A DNA stretch of 64,000 bases from Shinella daejeonensis (GTDB lineage: Bacteria; Pseudomonadota; Alphaproteobacteria; Rhizobiales; Rhizobiaceae), in assembly GCF_024281235.1 (NCBI RefSeq), contig NZ_JAHWXY010000001.1, positions 372,001-436,000 on the forward strand. Direction: 5' to 3'. The position numbers were made by a program, and so were the translations under genes. Position 1 is the first letter of the stretch. Each line of letters begins with the position of its first letter. Shown here piece after piece: positions 19,567 through 29,088 of the stretch. The notes under the pieces were generated by a model. That model had not been told where the DNA came from. It saw nothing but the letters and a program-made list of their open reading frames with translations, and made no database searches.

Positions 19567-21854
19567 GCGGCCTCGGCGAGTGGGGTTTGCGGCGCATCGG
19601 CGGTCTTGCGTCGGCTGAAGGCCGGCGGTGCCCCGCGCAGCCGCAGCGAATTCGCCACGACCACGATCGAAGACGTCGACATGGCGATGGCGGCGATCAG
19701 CGGCGTGGCATGACCGAGCAGCGCGATCGGGACCGCAAGCACGTTGTAGCCGATGGCCAGGGCGAAATTCTGGCGGATGCCCCGGCCGGCCCGGCGCGCC
19801 GTCTCGATCGCGAAAGGCAACGCCTCGAAACTGTCATGCAGGAAGACGAAGTCGGCGGCCTGCCGCCCGACATCGGCGGCCGTCGCCGGCGCCATGGAGA
19901 CATGCGCCGCCGCCAGCGCCGGCGCATCGTTGATGCCGTCGCCGACCATCAGCACGCGATGTCCCGCCGCCGCCCGGTCGGCCACCCGCTCGGTCTTTTC
20001 GCGCGGCGAAAGGCCCGCCTGCCAACGCTCGATGCCGAGCTGGCCCGCAATGCGCGCCACCGCCGGCGCGCGGTCCCCCGACAGGATCGCCATGTCAATA
20101 CCGCCGGCGCGCAGCTGTGCGACGGCCTCCTTAGCGCCGGGCCTCAGCGCATCCTCGAAACGGAACGTCTCGATCAGCCTGCCGTCGCGCGACAGAACGA
20201 CCTCGGAAAGAGCATGATCCCCCTCGCCCTGCGCCGCCGCGCCGCAGGCAAAGGCGCGGTTGCCGAGCCGCAGAAGCCCTTCCGGCGTTTCGGCCTCCAT
20301 TCCGCCGCCGGCGATCTCGCGCACGTCGTCGAGAAGCCGCACCGGCCCGGCGTGGGCCGCCGCCAGCGCTTCCGAAAGCGGATGGCGGGAACGGATCGCC
20401 AGGGCTGCGGCAAGCGCGAGATTCGAGCGATCCACGCGCTCGCGCCCGACAAGGCGCGGCCGTCCGAGCGTCAGCGTGCCGGTCTTGTCGAAGATGGCGG
20501 TGTCGATCTCGGCGAGGCGCTCCATGGCGGAGCCTTCCTTCACCATGACGCCGCCGGCAAAGAGGCGTCCGGCCGCCACGACCTGCACGACCGGCACGGC
20601 GAGCCCCAGCGCGCAGGGGCAGGTGATGATGAGGACGGCGATCGCCACGAGCATGGCATGCTTCCAGTCGCCGTCATAAAAGCCCCAGCCGAGGAAGGCG
20701 ACGAGCGCCAGAATATGCACGACGGGCGAATAGATCTGCGCGGCGCGGTCGGCGATACGGCGATAGCGCGCCCGGCCGCCCTCGGCCGCTTCCATCAGCG
20801 CGATCACCTCGGAAAGGAAGGAATCGCGCGCCGTGGCGACAGCCTCGACGAGGAGCGCGCCGGTCAGGTTCATCGCGCCCGCCTCCAGGCGCGTTCCCGC
20901 CTCGACGGAGACCGGCGCGCTTTCGCCGTTGACGATCGAGCGGTCGACGTCGCTCGCGCCGGACAGCACGCGACAGTCGAGGGGAATGCGCTCGCCGGCC
21001 GCCACCGAGAGATGCGCGCCGATGGCGATCTCCTCGACCGGCCGATAGTCCCGCGCGCCGTCCGCCGTCACCACCATCGCCCCGCGGGGCGACAGCCGGG
21101 CAAGGCTCGTGACGGCGGAGCGGGCGCGGTCGCGCATCACGTGATCGAGCGTGCGGCCGATCAGCAGGAAGAAGAGCAGGCTCACCGTTGCGTCGAACCA
21201 GACATGTTGCGCGCCGTGCAGCGTCTCCCACAGCGAGACGACATAGGAAAGCGTGATGGCGAGCGCGATCGGCACGTCCATATTGGTACGCCCGTGCCGG
21301 AGCGCGTTCCATGCCGAATAATAGAAGAAGCGGCCCGAATAGAGGAGCGTCGGCCCGGCGATCAGCGCGGAGATCCAGTGGAACAGATCGCGCGTCGCCG
21401 CATCCGCGCCGGACCATACCGAGACGGAGAGCAGCATGATGTTCATCGAGGCGAAGCCGGCGACCGCCAGCGCGCGGATCAGCTGGTTGCGCAGCCTGTC
21501 GTGGCCTTCCGCCGCCAGCGAGAAGAGATGGGCGTCGTATCCCCTGTCCCGGATGGCGCGAGCAAAGCCCTGCGGGTCCGTCGTCCGGCCGTCCACGCTT
21601 TCCCGCCACACCACCGAAACGCGCCGGGAGGAAAGGTTGACACGGGCCTGCACGACTTCGGGGAGCGCCTTGAGCGCGCTTTCGATCGTCGTGATGCAGG
21701 CGCCGCAATGGATGCCCGGCACGCTGAGATCGCTCTGCCTTTCGCCCTCGTTGACGATGCGGCTCGCCAGTATCAGTTCTTCGGTCGAGGGAAGCGCCTG
21801 CGCGGCACGGGCGATTTCGCCCGCCGCTTCCACACCCGGAGCACAGCAGCTCAT
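19563..21854 (-). CDS. fixI: FixI/CcoI, copper-transporting P1B-type ATPase for cbb3 assembly
   Basis: A 763-residue P-type ATPase that exports copper for the CuB centre of the cbb3 oxidase. It has an N-terminal SCCAPG cysteine cluster, a heavy-metal domain with GIHCGACITT (C50, C53), eight membrane helices including the CPC motif (TCPCALGLAVP, about residue 411), the phosphorylation site DKTGTLTLGRP (about 455) and the hinge VGDGINDAPALAAAHVSMA (about 640). The ATG at 21854 overlaps the fixH stop. Together with fixG, fixH and fixS it forms the oxidase maturation operon. Confidence 0.97.
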   Translation of the reverse strand: MSCCAPGVEAAGEIARAAQALPSTEELILASRIVNEGERQSDLSVPGIHCGACITTIESALKALPEVVQARVNLSSRRVSVVWRESVDGRTTDPQGFARAIRDRGYDAHLFSLAAEGHDRLRNQLIRALAVAGFASMNIMLLSVSVWSGADAATRDLFHWISALIAGPTLLYSGRFFYYSAWNALRHGRTNMDVPIALAITLSYVVSLWETLHGAQHVWFDATVSLLFFLLIGRTLDHVMRDRARSAVTSLARLSPRGAMVVTADGARDYRPVEEIAIGAHLSVAAGERIPLDCRVLSGASDVDRSIVNGESAPVSVEAGTRLEAGAMNLTGALLVEAVATARDSFLSEVIALMEAAEGGRARYRRIADRAAQIYSPVVHILALVAFLGWGFYDGDWKHAMLVAIAVLIITCPCALGLAVPVVQVVAAGRLFAGGVMVKEGSAMERLAEIDTAIFDKTGTLTLGRPRLVGRERVDRSNLALAAALAIRSRHPLSEALAAAHAGPVRLLDDVREIAGGGMEAETPEGLLRLGNRAFACGAAAQGEGDHALSEVVLSRDGRLIETFRFEDALRPGAKEAVAQLRAGGIDMAILSGDRAPAVARIAGQLGIERWQAGLSPREKTERVADRAAAGHRVLMVGDGINDAPALAAAHVSMAPATAADVGRQAADFVFLHDSFEALPFAIETARRAGRGIRQNFALAIGYNVLAVPIALLGHATPLIAAIAMSTSSIVVVANSLRLRGAPPAFSRRKTADAPQTPLAEAA

Positions 21855-22351
21855 GTCCCGTCTCCCCCGACGACGGTGCGGATCGTCTGGTGGAACACTG
21901 GCCCGCCCTCGTGCCCGGCGCTGATATCGACGATCCACTGCCCCGGAGCGATCTGCCGTTCCCCGGTGAAGAGGCCGTCGGCGGCGGGTGAAAGCGACAG
22001 CGTGAAATCCGCCCGCTCGTCCACCGGCCGCTTGAAACGTGCGCTCACCTCGTCGGCGACGACCGGCATGCCCTGCGCGTCGACCAGGCGATAGGCGACC
22101 TTGCCGCCCTCGATGGTGAGTTCGCCCTCCATTCCGCTTGCCGCCAGCGCGCGCGCCGCCGCCACCTTGCCGTTGAACTGCTGGCTGGCGACATAGGTAT
22201 TCTGCACGACGAGACCGCTCCAGGTCCGCGAGGCATTCCACGCCATGACCAGATTGACGGTAATGATCGTGCCGAAGAACAGCAGCATGATCACCAGCAT
22301 ATGCCAGCCGGTGAAGACGAAACCGTCCGGCCGGCGATCCAGTTTTTCCAT
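21851..22351 (-). CDS. fixH: FixH/CcoH, cbb3 oxidase assembly protein
   Basis: A 166-residue FixH-family protein: a short cytoplasmic N-terminus, one membrane helix (GWHMLVIMLLFFGTIITVNLVMAW), then a periplasmic domain that begins with TWSGLVVQNTYVASQQFN and ends with PGQWIVDISA and HQTIRTVV. It helps the assembly of the cbb3 subunits. It is embedded between fixG and fixI with one- and four-base overlaps. Confidence 0.94.
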   Translation of the reverse strand: MEKLDRRPDGFVFTGWHMLVIMLLFFGTIITVNLVMAWNASRTWSGLVVQNTYVASQQFNGKVAAARALAASGMEGELTIEGGKVAYRLVDAQGMPVVADEVSARFKRPVDERADFTLSLSPAADGLFTGERQIAPGQWIVDISAGHEGGPVFHQTIRTVVGGDGT

Positions 22352-23922
22352 TATCGTGCTCCCGGGATATTGAAACGAGCGGAATAGACGTCGCGTTCGT
22401 GACCCTGACGGTCCTCGGCGATCAGTTCGAATCCATCGGTCGCTTCTGCGAGATTGTCTTTCGGCAGTGTAACGAAAACACGCAGCGCCGTCACCTTGTC
22501 GGGGTCGACCGGGACCGCGACAAACCGTCCGTCCACGCTGTCGTGGCCGCTCACCCGCATCGTCGCGCCGGGCAGTCCCTCCAGCGAAAGCGTGATGACG
22601 CGCGGCTCGGGGATCATGTTGAGAAGCTTCACGGCGTAGCCGTTGCGGATCGATCCGTCCGATTCGACGACGAACTGCGGATTGCGGTCGTGGATGACGT
22701 TGAGTTCCAGCCGCTCGCGCGCCAGCAGCGCGACGAGCAACCCGACGCCAGCCAGCGACCAGATGCCGAAATACACCAGCGTGCGCGGCCGGAAGATCAC
22801 ACGCCAGTTGAAATGACGCACGGCGCTCGACAGGTTGCCGTTCTCGTCGCGCATCCGGGCGGGGTCGATCGTCGCCGCCCCGCCAGCCGTCGCCAGCGCC
22901 ATATTGGCGGAATAGTCCGAAAGCGTGGCGTAGTGGATCAGCCCCCGTTCCTTGCCGATCCTGTCCATGACGTTGTCGCAGGCGTCGATGCAGAGCGCAC
23001 AGGTGATGCATTCGAGCTGCTGGCCGTCCCTTATGTCGATGCCCATGGGACAGACGGCCACGCAGGCGTTGCAATCGACGCAATCGCCGACGCTTTCGCC
23101 CGCCGCAAGCGCCCTCTTGGAATGACGCGAGCGGGGCTCGCCGCGCCAGTCGTTATAGGTCACGACCAGCGAATTCTCATCCAGCATCGCCGCCTGGATG
23201 CGCGGCCAGGGGCACATATAGGTGCAGACCTGCTCGCGCATCAGCCCGCCGAAGACATAGGTCGTCGCCGTAAGGATCGCGACGGTGATATAAGCGACCG
23301 TCGGCGCCTGGAACATCACGAAATCGATGAGCAGCGTCGGCGCGTCGGCGAAGTAGAAGATCCATGCGCCGCCGGTGGCGACCGCGATGAACAGCCAGAC
23401 CGCATGCTTGCTTGTCCGCTTCCACAGCTTGCCGAACGTCCAGGGCGCGGTCTCCAGCTTGATACGCGCATTGCGATCGCCCTCGATCGCCCGCTCCACG
23501 ACGAGGAACAGGTCGACCCAGACCGTCTGGGGACAGGCGTAGCCGCACCACGCCCGCCCGACGGCGGAGGTGACGAGGAACAGGCCGAACCCCGCCATGA
23601 CGAGAAGTCCCGCCACGAAGAAGAATTCCTGCGGCCAGATCTCAATGAAGAAGAAATAGAACCGGCGGCCGGCCAGATCGACGAGAACGGCCTGATCCGG
23701 CGCGTGCGCGCCGCGATCCCAGCGAATCCACGGCGTCAGATAGTAGATGCCGAGCGTCACCAGCATCACCAGCCACTTGAAACGGCGGAAACGGCCCTCC
23801 GCCCGTTTGGGGAAGATTTTCTTGCGCTTTTCGTAGAGAGGCTTTCGGGCCTTCGCCGAATTGACGGGCTCCGCCTCCAGCCGCTCGATGGAATTGTAAA
23901 CTGTGGTGGTCCCTTGCCGCAT
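22351..23922 (-). CDS. fixG: FixG/CcoG, membrane ferredoxin-like protein for cbb3 maturation
   Basis: A 523-residue protein with several membrane helices and two [4Fe-4S] cysteine clusters at about residues 282-316 (CVDCNACVAVCPMGID and CITCALCIDACDNVM). Further conserved cysteines are in GRAWCGYACPQTVWVDLF and VCTYMCPWPRIQ. CcoG relatives reduce Cu(II) for oxidase assembly. The C-terminal third is a periplasmic immunoglobulin-like domain (FixG_C). It is the first gene of fixGHIS and has an FNR-type box 59 bases upstream of its start. Confidence 0.96.
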   Translation of the reverse strand: MRQGTTTVYNSIERLEAEPVNSAKARKPLYEKRKKIFPKRAEGRFRRFKWLVMLVTLGIYYLTPWIRWDRGAHAPDQAVLVDLAGRRFYFFFIEIWPQEFFFVAGLLVMAGFGLFLVTSAVGRAWCGYACPQTVWVDLFLVVERAIEGDRNARIKLETAPWTFGKLWKRTSKHAVWLFIAVATGGAWIFYFADAPTLLIDFVMFQAPTVAYITVAILTATTYVFGGLMREQVCTYMCPWPRIQAAMLDENSLVVTYNDWRGEPRSRHSKRALAAGESVGDCVDCNACVAVCPMGIDIRDGQQLECITCALCIDACDNVMDRIGKERGLIHYATLSDYSANMALATAGGAATIDPARMRDENGNLSSAVRHFNWRVIFRPRTLVYFGIWSLAGVGLLVALLARERLELNVIHDRNPQFVVESDGSIRNGYAVKLLNMIPEPRVITLSLEGLPGATMRVSGHDSVDGRFVAVPVDPDKVTALRVFVTLPKDNLAEATDGFELIAEDRQGHERDVYSARFNIPGAR

Positions 23923-23980
23923 CGTCCTGGCCGCATGTCACGATATAACGGGACAATGCCGTCAACGGGCGCGCCTATCG

Positions 23981-23994
23981 TTGATCCATGTCAA
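23981..23994. promoter_or_regulatory. FNR-type box (anaerobox) upstream of fixG
   Basis: TTGAT-CCAT-GTCAA matches the TTGAY-N4-RTCAA consensus of FNR/FixK/FnrN. Its centre is 65 bases before the fixG start codon, leaving room for a class II promoter (about -41) with a leader of about 25 bases. The gene for FnrN is in this window at 35410. Confidence 0.8.
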
Positions 23995-24121
23995 TTTTTG
24001 CATTTGTCAGGGCGCGGCGGGTTGCCGCACGGCCGGCAGGCGGGTTATCGGAAGGACCGCGTTCCGTTTTCGCGTGAAAACCGTCGCCCGCACCGACCGG
24101 CTCACCGCAAGGAGAACACCG

Positions 24122-24541
24122 ATGCCAATCATGCCCGCCCGGATCATCCATCGCACCATCGCCCGCGACTGGCGCGACGTCTATGCTTTCGCCAGCCGCC
24201 CGGAGAACATGCCGGCCTGGGCGTCCGGCCTTGCTGCGGGACTGACCCGCAACGGCGACGAATGGATCGCCGACGGCGGTCCCATTGGCGCGGTGCGCGT
24301 CCGTTTCGCCCCGGATAACGATTTCGGCGTCATCGATCATAGGGTGACGCTGCCGGACGGCGGCATCGTCGAAAACGCGCTGCGTGTCGTACCGAACGGC
24401 GATGGCGCGGAAGTGATGTTCACCCTGTTGAAACAGCCGGGCATGGATGAGGCCGCCTTCGAGGCGGACGCCGCCCATGTGGCCCGCGACCTCGACGCTC
24501 TCGCCAGCCTGCTTGAGATAACGCCGGGCCGTAGCGCCTAG
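24122..24541 (+). CDS. SRPBCC-superfamily protein (polyketide cyclase-like)
   Basis: A 139-residue protein of the START/Bet v1-like SRPBCC fold, recognised from the ARIIHRTIARDWRDVYAFASRPENMPAWA start (the P-x-x-M-P-x-W-A pattern) and a C-terminal helix beginning FEADAAHVARDLDALASL. The family binds hydrophobic ligands; no ligand is indicated here. The ATG at 24122 follows AAGGAGAACACC. It is divergent from fixG and may be affected by the same FNR box, whose centre is 134 bases upstream of its start. Confidence 0.8.
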   Translation: MPIMPARIIHRTIARDWRDVYAFASRPENMPAWASGLAAGLTRNGDEWIADGGPIGAVRVRFAPDNDFGVIDHRVTLPDGGIVENALRVVPNGDGAEVMFTLLKQPGMDEAAFEADAAHVARDLDALASLLEITPGRSA

Positions 24542-24682
24542 CGGCTTCGGAAGCGCCAACCGACGCCGATGCACCGCGCAGGCCGCTGGAGACGACGGCA
24601 TTTTAACGATCGCATTCAATCTTTCTCAACGGATAGCTTCTAGGCAGGTCCCGCACCCTCCCAAACGGCCGGCTTTCCTGCG

Positions 24683-25420
24683 ATGTTCAGACTCTTCCTC
24701 AAGGCGCTCGCCGTCGGCATAGCCTCGACGCTCGCCTCGCTCGCCATCAGCCTGATCTTCGTTCCGCTCATGGGCGGCCGGGTGGCCGGCGCCGGCCTCG
24801 TCATGACGATCGTCTGCCCGCTCGCCATTTCGATCCCCGTCTCGCTGTTCCATTTCCACCAGGCCGGCAAACTGCGCGCCGCAAACCTTGCCCTGGCCGA
24901 GGCGCGCGACAAGCTCGACGCGGCCTATCGGCTGCTGCAAAGCCAGTCGCGGCGCGATCCCCTCACCAGTCTTCTCAACCGCGCCGCCTTCATGGCCGAG
25001 CTGCAACTGCTCAGCAACGCCGGCGCCCATGGCGGGCTGCTGTTTCTCGATATCGATCACTTCAAGTCGATCAACGACCGCTTCGGCCACGCCGCCGGCG
25101 ACGAGGCCCTGCGCCGGACCGGCGTCCTGATCGCGCGGCTCGCCGGCAACGACAATCCGGCCGGCCGGCTCGGCGGCGAGGAGTTCGCCGTCTTCTTCGG
25201 CGGTGTCTCCGATCACGAAATGATGGAACGGTCGCAACACATACGCCGCGCGGTCGAGGCTCTCGACCTGCGGGCCCCGGACGGAACGCCCATCCTGCTC
25301 AGAATGAGCATCGGCGCATTCCACTGCGGGCCGCGCTTCGATCCGGAAAAGGCGCTCGCCGCCTCCGACCGCAATCTCTACCGCGCCAAGTCGATGGGCC
25401 GGAACCGCGTCGTCGCCTGA
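24683..25420 (+). CDS. Membrane-anchored GGDEF diguanylate cyclase
   Basis: A 245-residue protein with two membrane helices at about 5-28 and 33-56, a short coiled linker, and a GGDEF domain whose active-site loop reads GGEEF (about 163-167), an accepted active variant, with FLDIDHFKSINDRFGHAAGD as the metal- and substrate-binding region. It should make cyclic di-GMP. The RxxD inhibitory site normally five residues before the loop is not seen, so product inhibition may be weak. The ribosome site at 24683 is poor. Confidence 0.9.
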   Translation: MFRLFLKALAVGIASTLASLAISLIFVPLMGGRVAGAGLVMTIVCPLAISIPVSLFHFHQAGKLRAANLALAEARDKLDAAYRLLQSQSRRDPLTSLLNRAAFMAELQLLSNAGAHGGLLFLDIDHFKSINDRFGHAAGDEALRRTGVLIARLAGNDNPAGRLGGEEFAVFFGGVSDHEMMERSQHIRRAVEALDLRAPDGTPILLRMSIGAFHCGPRFDPEKALAASDRNLYRAKSMGRNRVVA

Positions 25421-25440
25421 ACTCTTCCCCGCCCACAACG

Positions 25441-25477
25441 AAAACGGGGCGCGACCATGCGGCCGCGCCCCGTTTTT
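25441..25477. terminator. Bidirectional terminator between the GGDEF gene and fixP
   Basis: AAAACGGGGCGCG (25441-25453) and CGCGCCCCGTTTT (25464-25476) form a perfect 13-bp inverted repeat around a 10-base loop, with a T run on the plus strand and the matching A run giving a U-tract on the minus strand. It lies in the 81-base gap between the two convergent genes and can stop transcription from both sides. Confidence 0.85.
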
Positions 25478-25501
25478 CCGTTACCGGCAAAAGCAGTGCC
25501 G

Positions 25502-26365
25502 CTATTCGCCGCCGCCCAGCGAATGGACGAAGATTGCGAGCTGCTTGACGGTCGGCTCACCGAGCCTGCCGAGCCAGGACGGCATGACGCCATGCTTCGG
25601 CGCGCGCACCTGCGCGACGACGGACGCCTCGTCCCCGCCGTAAAGCCAGATCGCATCGGCAAGGTTCGGAGCGCCGAACTCCCGGTCGCCACGCGCATCC
25701 TCGCCATGGCAGGACGCACAATTGGCGGCGAACACCTCCTTGCCGGGTTCGATTATTTCCGGTTTTGCAGGCGTCGCCGTGAGGCTCACCACATAGGCGG
25801 AAACCTGCCTGATTTCCTCCGACGACAGGATATCGGCGAAGGCCGGCATCTCGGCGAAGCGCGTGTCGTCTTCACCGGGGTGACGCACGCCATGCGCGAT
25901 GGTGTCGAAGATGTCCTGGGCGGAGCCGCCCCAGATCCAGTCGTCGTCATTCAGGTTCGGATAGCCCGGAGAGCCCGCCGCGCCCGAACCGTGGCACTGG
26001 ACACAGTTGACGCGGAACGCCGCCGCGCCGCCGCTGATGGCGAATTGGGACAATTGCGGATCGGCGAGAATGTCGTCGAGCGGCATTTCCACCACCTGCG
26101 TCAGAAGCGACGCCTGCGCCTGCCGGGCATCCGCCAGTTCGACAGCGACATTGGCGCGGCTGGACCAGCCGAGCAGGCCGCTGGTGGCGTCGGAGATCAG
26201 CGGCCAGGCGGGAAAGGCGATCGTGTAGCCGATGGCCCAGACGATCGTGACATAGAAAGTCCAGACCCACCACCGGGGCATCGGGTTGTTCAGTTCCCGA
26301 ATACCGTCCCATTCGTGGCCCGTGGTCTCGACGCCGGAAATCTCGTCGATATGCTTTTCAGCCAT
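25502..26365 (-). CDS. fixP: FixP/CcoP, diheme cytochrome c subunit of cbb3 oxidase
   Basis: A 287-residue subunit that passes electrons to FixO. It has one membrane helix at about 32-55 (WWVWTFYVTIVWAIGYTIAFP) and two periplasmic cytochrome c domains with heme sites CVQCH (121-125) and CASCH (216-220), each followed by an axial-methionine region (AEMPAFAD and HGVMPSW). It is the last gene of fixNOQP, two bases after fixQ, and ends before a strong bidirectional terminator. Confidence 0.97.
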   Translation of the reverse strand: MAEKHIDEISGVETTGHEWDGIRELNNPMPRWWVWTFYVTIVWAIGYTIAFPAWPLISDATSGLLGWSSRANVAVELADARQAQASLLTQVVEMPLDDILADPQLSQFAISGGAAAFRVNCVQCHGSGAAGSPGYPNLNDDDWIWGGSAQDIFDTIAHGVRHPGEDDTRFAEMPAFADILSSEEIRQVSAYVVSLTATPAKPEIIEPGKEVFAANCASCHGEDARGDREFGAPNLADAIWLYGGDEASVVAQVRAPKHGVMPSWLGRLGEPTVKQLAIFVHSLGGGE

Positions 26366-26367
26366 GA

Positions 26368-26520
26368 TCAGTCCTCCTTGAGAGGGATAGCGGCGGCCTC
26401 GTTGGCCGCCTTGCGCGCGCCGGGCCGGAAGACGAAGAGAACGACGCCGATGAAGAACAGCGTCATGGCCAGAAGGCCCCAGCTATCGGCGAAGTGCCGC
26501 ATGGCGGTATAGGTTTCCAT
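26368..26520 (-). CDS. fixQ: FixQ/CcoQ, small cbb3 oxidase subunit
   Basis: A 50-residue protein with one membrane helix (SWGLLAMTLFFIGVVLFVFRPG) and a short charged tail. The YTAMRHFADSWG start and VFRPGARK end match CcoQ, which stabilises the FixN-FixO core and its association with FixP. Position between fixO and fixP confirms the identity. Confidence 0.95.
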   Translation of the reverse strand: METYTAMRHFADSWGLLAMTLFFIGVVLFVFRPGARKAANEAAAIPLKED

Positions 26521-26530
26521 CCCGGCCTCC

Positions 26531-27262
26531 TCAGCGATAGCCGCTGGCGTCGTCATAAGTGGAGAAGTCCACCAGCGTGCCGAGAATCTGGAGATAGGCG
26601 ACGAGCGCATCCATTTCCGTCAGCCTGGCCGGATCGCCGTCGAAATCGCCGATCTTGGCTTTCGGATAGCGCGCCTCCACGCCGCTGGTATCGGCGTTCG
26701 GGTCCGCCTGGGCCTTCAGATCGGCCTCGGCGTTTTCAACCATCTCGTCGGTATAGGGCACGCCCACGCGCCGGTTGGCGGAAAGATGCATGCCGACATC
26801 CCTCACCTCGACCGGCGTTTCCTTCAGGAAGGCGTAGCTCGGCATGATGGATTCCGGCACCACCGAGCGCGGTTCGATCAGGTGCTGGACATGCCACTCG
26901 TTGGAATAGCGATCTCCGACGCGGGAAAGGTCCGGGCCGGTTCGCTTCGAGCCCCACTGGAACGGATGGTCGTACATCGATTCCGCCGCGAGCGAGTAAT
27001 GCCCGTAACGCTCGACCTCGTCGCGGAACGGCCGGATCATCTGGCTGTGACAGGTATAGCAGCCTTCCCGGATATAGATGTCGCGGCCGGCAAGCTCGAG
27101 CGGCGAGTAGGGCCGCATGCCCTCCACCTTCTCGATGGTGTTCTCCAGATAGAAGAGCGGCGCGATCTCGACGATGCCGCCGATCGTGACGACGAAGAAC
27201 GAGCCGACCAGAAGAAGCGTCGCGTTGCGTTCGAAGATGACGTGTTTGTCAAGAATGGACAT
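26531..27262 (-). CDS. fixO: FixO/CcoO, monoheme cytochrome c subunit of cbb3 oxidase
   Basis: A 243-residue protein with an N-terminal membrane helix (about 14-33) and a periplasmic cytochrome c domain whose heme motif is CYTCH (68-72), with SIMPSYAFL providing the methionine ligand region. [20 protein letters not shown] and [17 protein letters not shown] are strong family signatures. It receives electrons from FixP and gives them to FixN. The start lies 11 bases after the fixN stop. Confidence 0.97.
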   Translation of the reverse strand: MSILDKHVIFERNATLLLVGSFFVVTIGGIVEIAPLFYLENTIEKVEGMRPYSPLELAGRDIYIREGCYTCHSQMIRPFRDEVERYGHYSLAAESMYDHPFQWGSKRTGPDLSRVGDRYSNEWHVQHLIEPRSVVPESIMPSYAFLKETPVEVRDVGMHLSANRRVGVPYTDEMVENAEADLKAQADPNADTSGVEARYPKAKIGDFDGDPARLTEMDALVAYLQILGTLVDFSTYDDASGYR

Positions 27263-27273
27263 CGGTCCACCTC

Positions 27274-28896
27274 CTATTCGGCCGGCTGGAGACGCGGCGC
27301 GGCGCCCGGGATCGGGGCCTCGTCACGCTCGTAGCCGAGGATTGTCATGGTCACGTTGTAGGCCATGATCAGCGCGCCGAGCAGGAACAGGCCGCCGCCG
27401 ATCGCGCGCGTCACATAGTAGGGGAACATCGCGGACACGGTTTCGGCGAAGGAATAGACCAGGAAGCCCTGCTCGTCGTATTCGCGCCACATCAGGCCCT
27501 GCTGGATACCGGCCACCCACATGACGGCCGCATAGACGACGATGCCGAGGGTCGCGAGCCAGAAGTGCCAGTTGACCATGCGGATCGAATAGAGCCGTTC
27601 CCGCTTCCACAGCTTGGGCACGAGATAGTAGATCGCGCCGAAGGTGATGAGGCCGTTCCAGCCAAGCGCCCCCGAATGCACATGGCCGATCGTCCAGTCG
27701 GTATAATGGCTGAGCGAATTGACCGTCTTGATCGACATCATCGGCCCTTCGAAGGTCGCCATGCCGTAGAAGGCGACGGCCATGACCATCATGCGCACGA
27801 TCGGATCGGTGCGGATCTTGTCCCAGGCGCCGGAAAGCGTCATCAGGCCGTTGATCATGCCGCCCCAGGAGGGCATCCACAGCATGATGGAGAACACCAT
27901 GCCGAGCGTCTGCGCCCAGTCGGGCAGCGCCGTGTAGTGCAGGTGGTGCGGACCCGCCCAGATATACATGAAGATCAGCGCCCAGAAGTGGATGATCGAC
28001 AGCCGGTAGGAATAGACCGGCCGGTTCACCTGCTTGGGAATGAAGTAATACATCATCCCGAGGAAACCGGCCGTCAGGAAGAAGCCCACCGCGTTGTGGC
28101 CGTACCACCACTGGGTCAGGGCGTCCTGCACCCCGGAGAAGGCCGAGTAGCTCTTCGAGCCGAGGAAGGAGACCGGGACCGCCAGATTGTTGACGATGTG
28201 CAGCATGGCGATCGTAACGATGAACGACAGGAAGAACCAGTTCGCCACATAGATATGCGGCTCCTTGCGGGTGGCGATCGTGCCGAGGAAGGCGACCAGA
28301 TAGGCGACCCAGACGATCGTCAGCCAGATGTCGACATACCATTCCGGCTCCGCATATTCGCGGCTCTGGGTGATGCCGAGCAGATAGCCGGTCGCGGCCA
28401 TGACGATGAAGAGCTGATAGCCCCAGAACACGAACCAGCCGAGATTTCCACCGAACAGCCGCGCACGCGAGGTCCGCTGCACGACATAGAAGGAGGTCGC
28501 GATCAGCGCGTTGCCCCCGAAGGCGAAGATCACCGCCGAGGTGTGCAGCGGACGCGTGCGGCCGAAGTTGAACCAGGGCTCGACGTTGAGGTCGGGGAAG
28601 GCGAGCTGGAGCGCCACGAGCACCCCGACCAGAAAGCCGACGACGCCCCAGAAGACGGTGGCGATGACGCCATAGCGCACGACGTCGTCGAAATAGCCGT
28701 CGGCGTCTTCACCGGACTTTTTGGCGGCGGCCGGCGCGAAGGACACCCGCCGCAGCATGAAGACCGTGCTGGCGAGCAGCACGAAGAAGAGAACCCACAT
28801 ATGGGCCTCGAAAAACCTGTCCCGGGCGAAGGCCGCGCCGAGCAGCGCGACGAAGGCCCCGATGGCCAGGACTATCGTAGGTGTTACAAAATTCAT
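27274..28896 (-). CDS. fixN: FixN/CcoN, catalytic subunit of cbb3-type cytochrome c oxidase
   Basis: A 540-residue heme-copper oxidase subunit I with about twelve membrane helices. Heme and CuB histidines are recognisable in [42 protein letters not shown] and [16 protein letters not shown]. It reduces oxygen at very low concentration and pumps protons. The ATG at 28896 is preceded by GGGGAAG; 47 upstream codons in frame do not match the family. A perfect FNR box lies about 100 bases upstream. Confidence 0.98.
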   Translation of the reverse strand: MNFVTPTIVLAIGAFVALLGAAFARDRFFEAHMWVLFFVLLASTVFMLRRVSFAPAAAKKSGEDADGYFDDVVRYGVIATVFWGVVGFLVGVLVALQLAFPDLNVEPWFNFGRTRPLHTSAVIFAFGGNALIATSFYVVQRTSRARLFGGNLGWFVFWGYQLFIVMAATGYLLGITQSREYAEPEWYVDIWLTIVWVAYLVAFLGTIATRKEPHIYVANWFFLSFIVTIAMLHIVNNLAVPVSFLGSKSYSAFSGVQDALTQWWYGHNAVGFFLTAGFLGMMYYFIPKQVNRPVYSYRLSIIHFWALIFMYIWAGPHHLHYTALPDWAQTLGMVFSIMLWMPSWGGMINGLMTLSGAWDKIRTDPIVRMMVMAVAFYGMATFEGPMMSIKTVNSLSHYTDWTIGHVHSGALGWNGLITFGAIYYLVPKLWKRERLYSIRMVNWHFWLATLGIVVYAAVMWVAGIQQGLMWREYDEQGFLVYSFAETVSAMFPYYVTRAIGGGLFLLGALIMAYNVTMTILGYERDEAPIPGAAPRLQPAE

Positions 28897-28998
28897 CGTT
28901 GGCTTCCCCCAACCCGGACAGACCCGCAGAAGGTCGAATCCCTCGCGGACCGACCTATGCGCTCGCAGCACGGATCGCAGATCGCCCGGGCCGTCTCC

Positions 28999-29012
28999 TT
29001 GATTTGAATCAA
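28999..29012. promoter_or_regulatory. FNR-type box between fixN and the hemerythrin gene
   Basis: TTGAT-TTGA-ATCAA is a perfect match to the FNR/FixK/FnrN consensus and is extended to CCTTGATTTGAATCAAGG (28997-29014). A class II promoter toward fixN would start near 28964 and one toward the hemerythrin gene near 29047, so the single site could serve both directions. Confidence 0.88.
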
Positions 29013-29088
29013 GGCAAGCCCTGCCTGCTGTGGGCATCTGGAACGGGATGGCGCAGCCGCCGCGCGGCGCGTGGACGGAGTGCTCGAT

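Noticed and set aside
27565-29007. A 480-codon plus-strand frame opposite fixN
   Set aside because: Antisense to the membrane helices of FixN; no start signal and low-complexity charged product.
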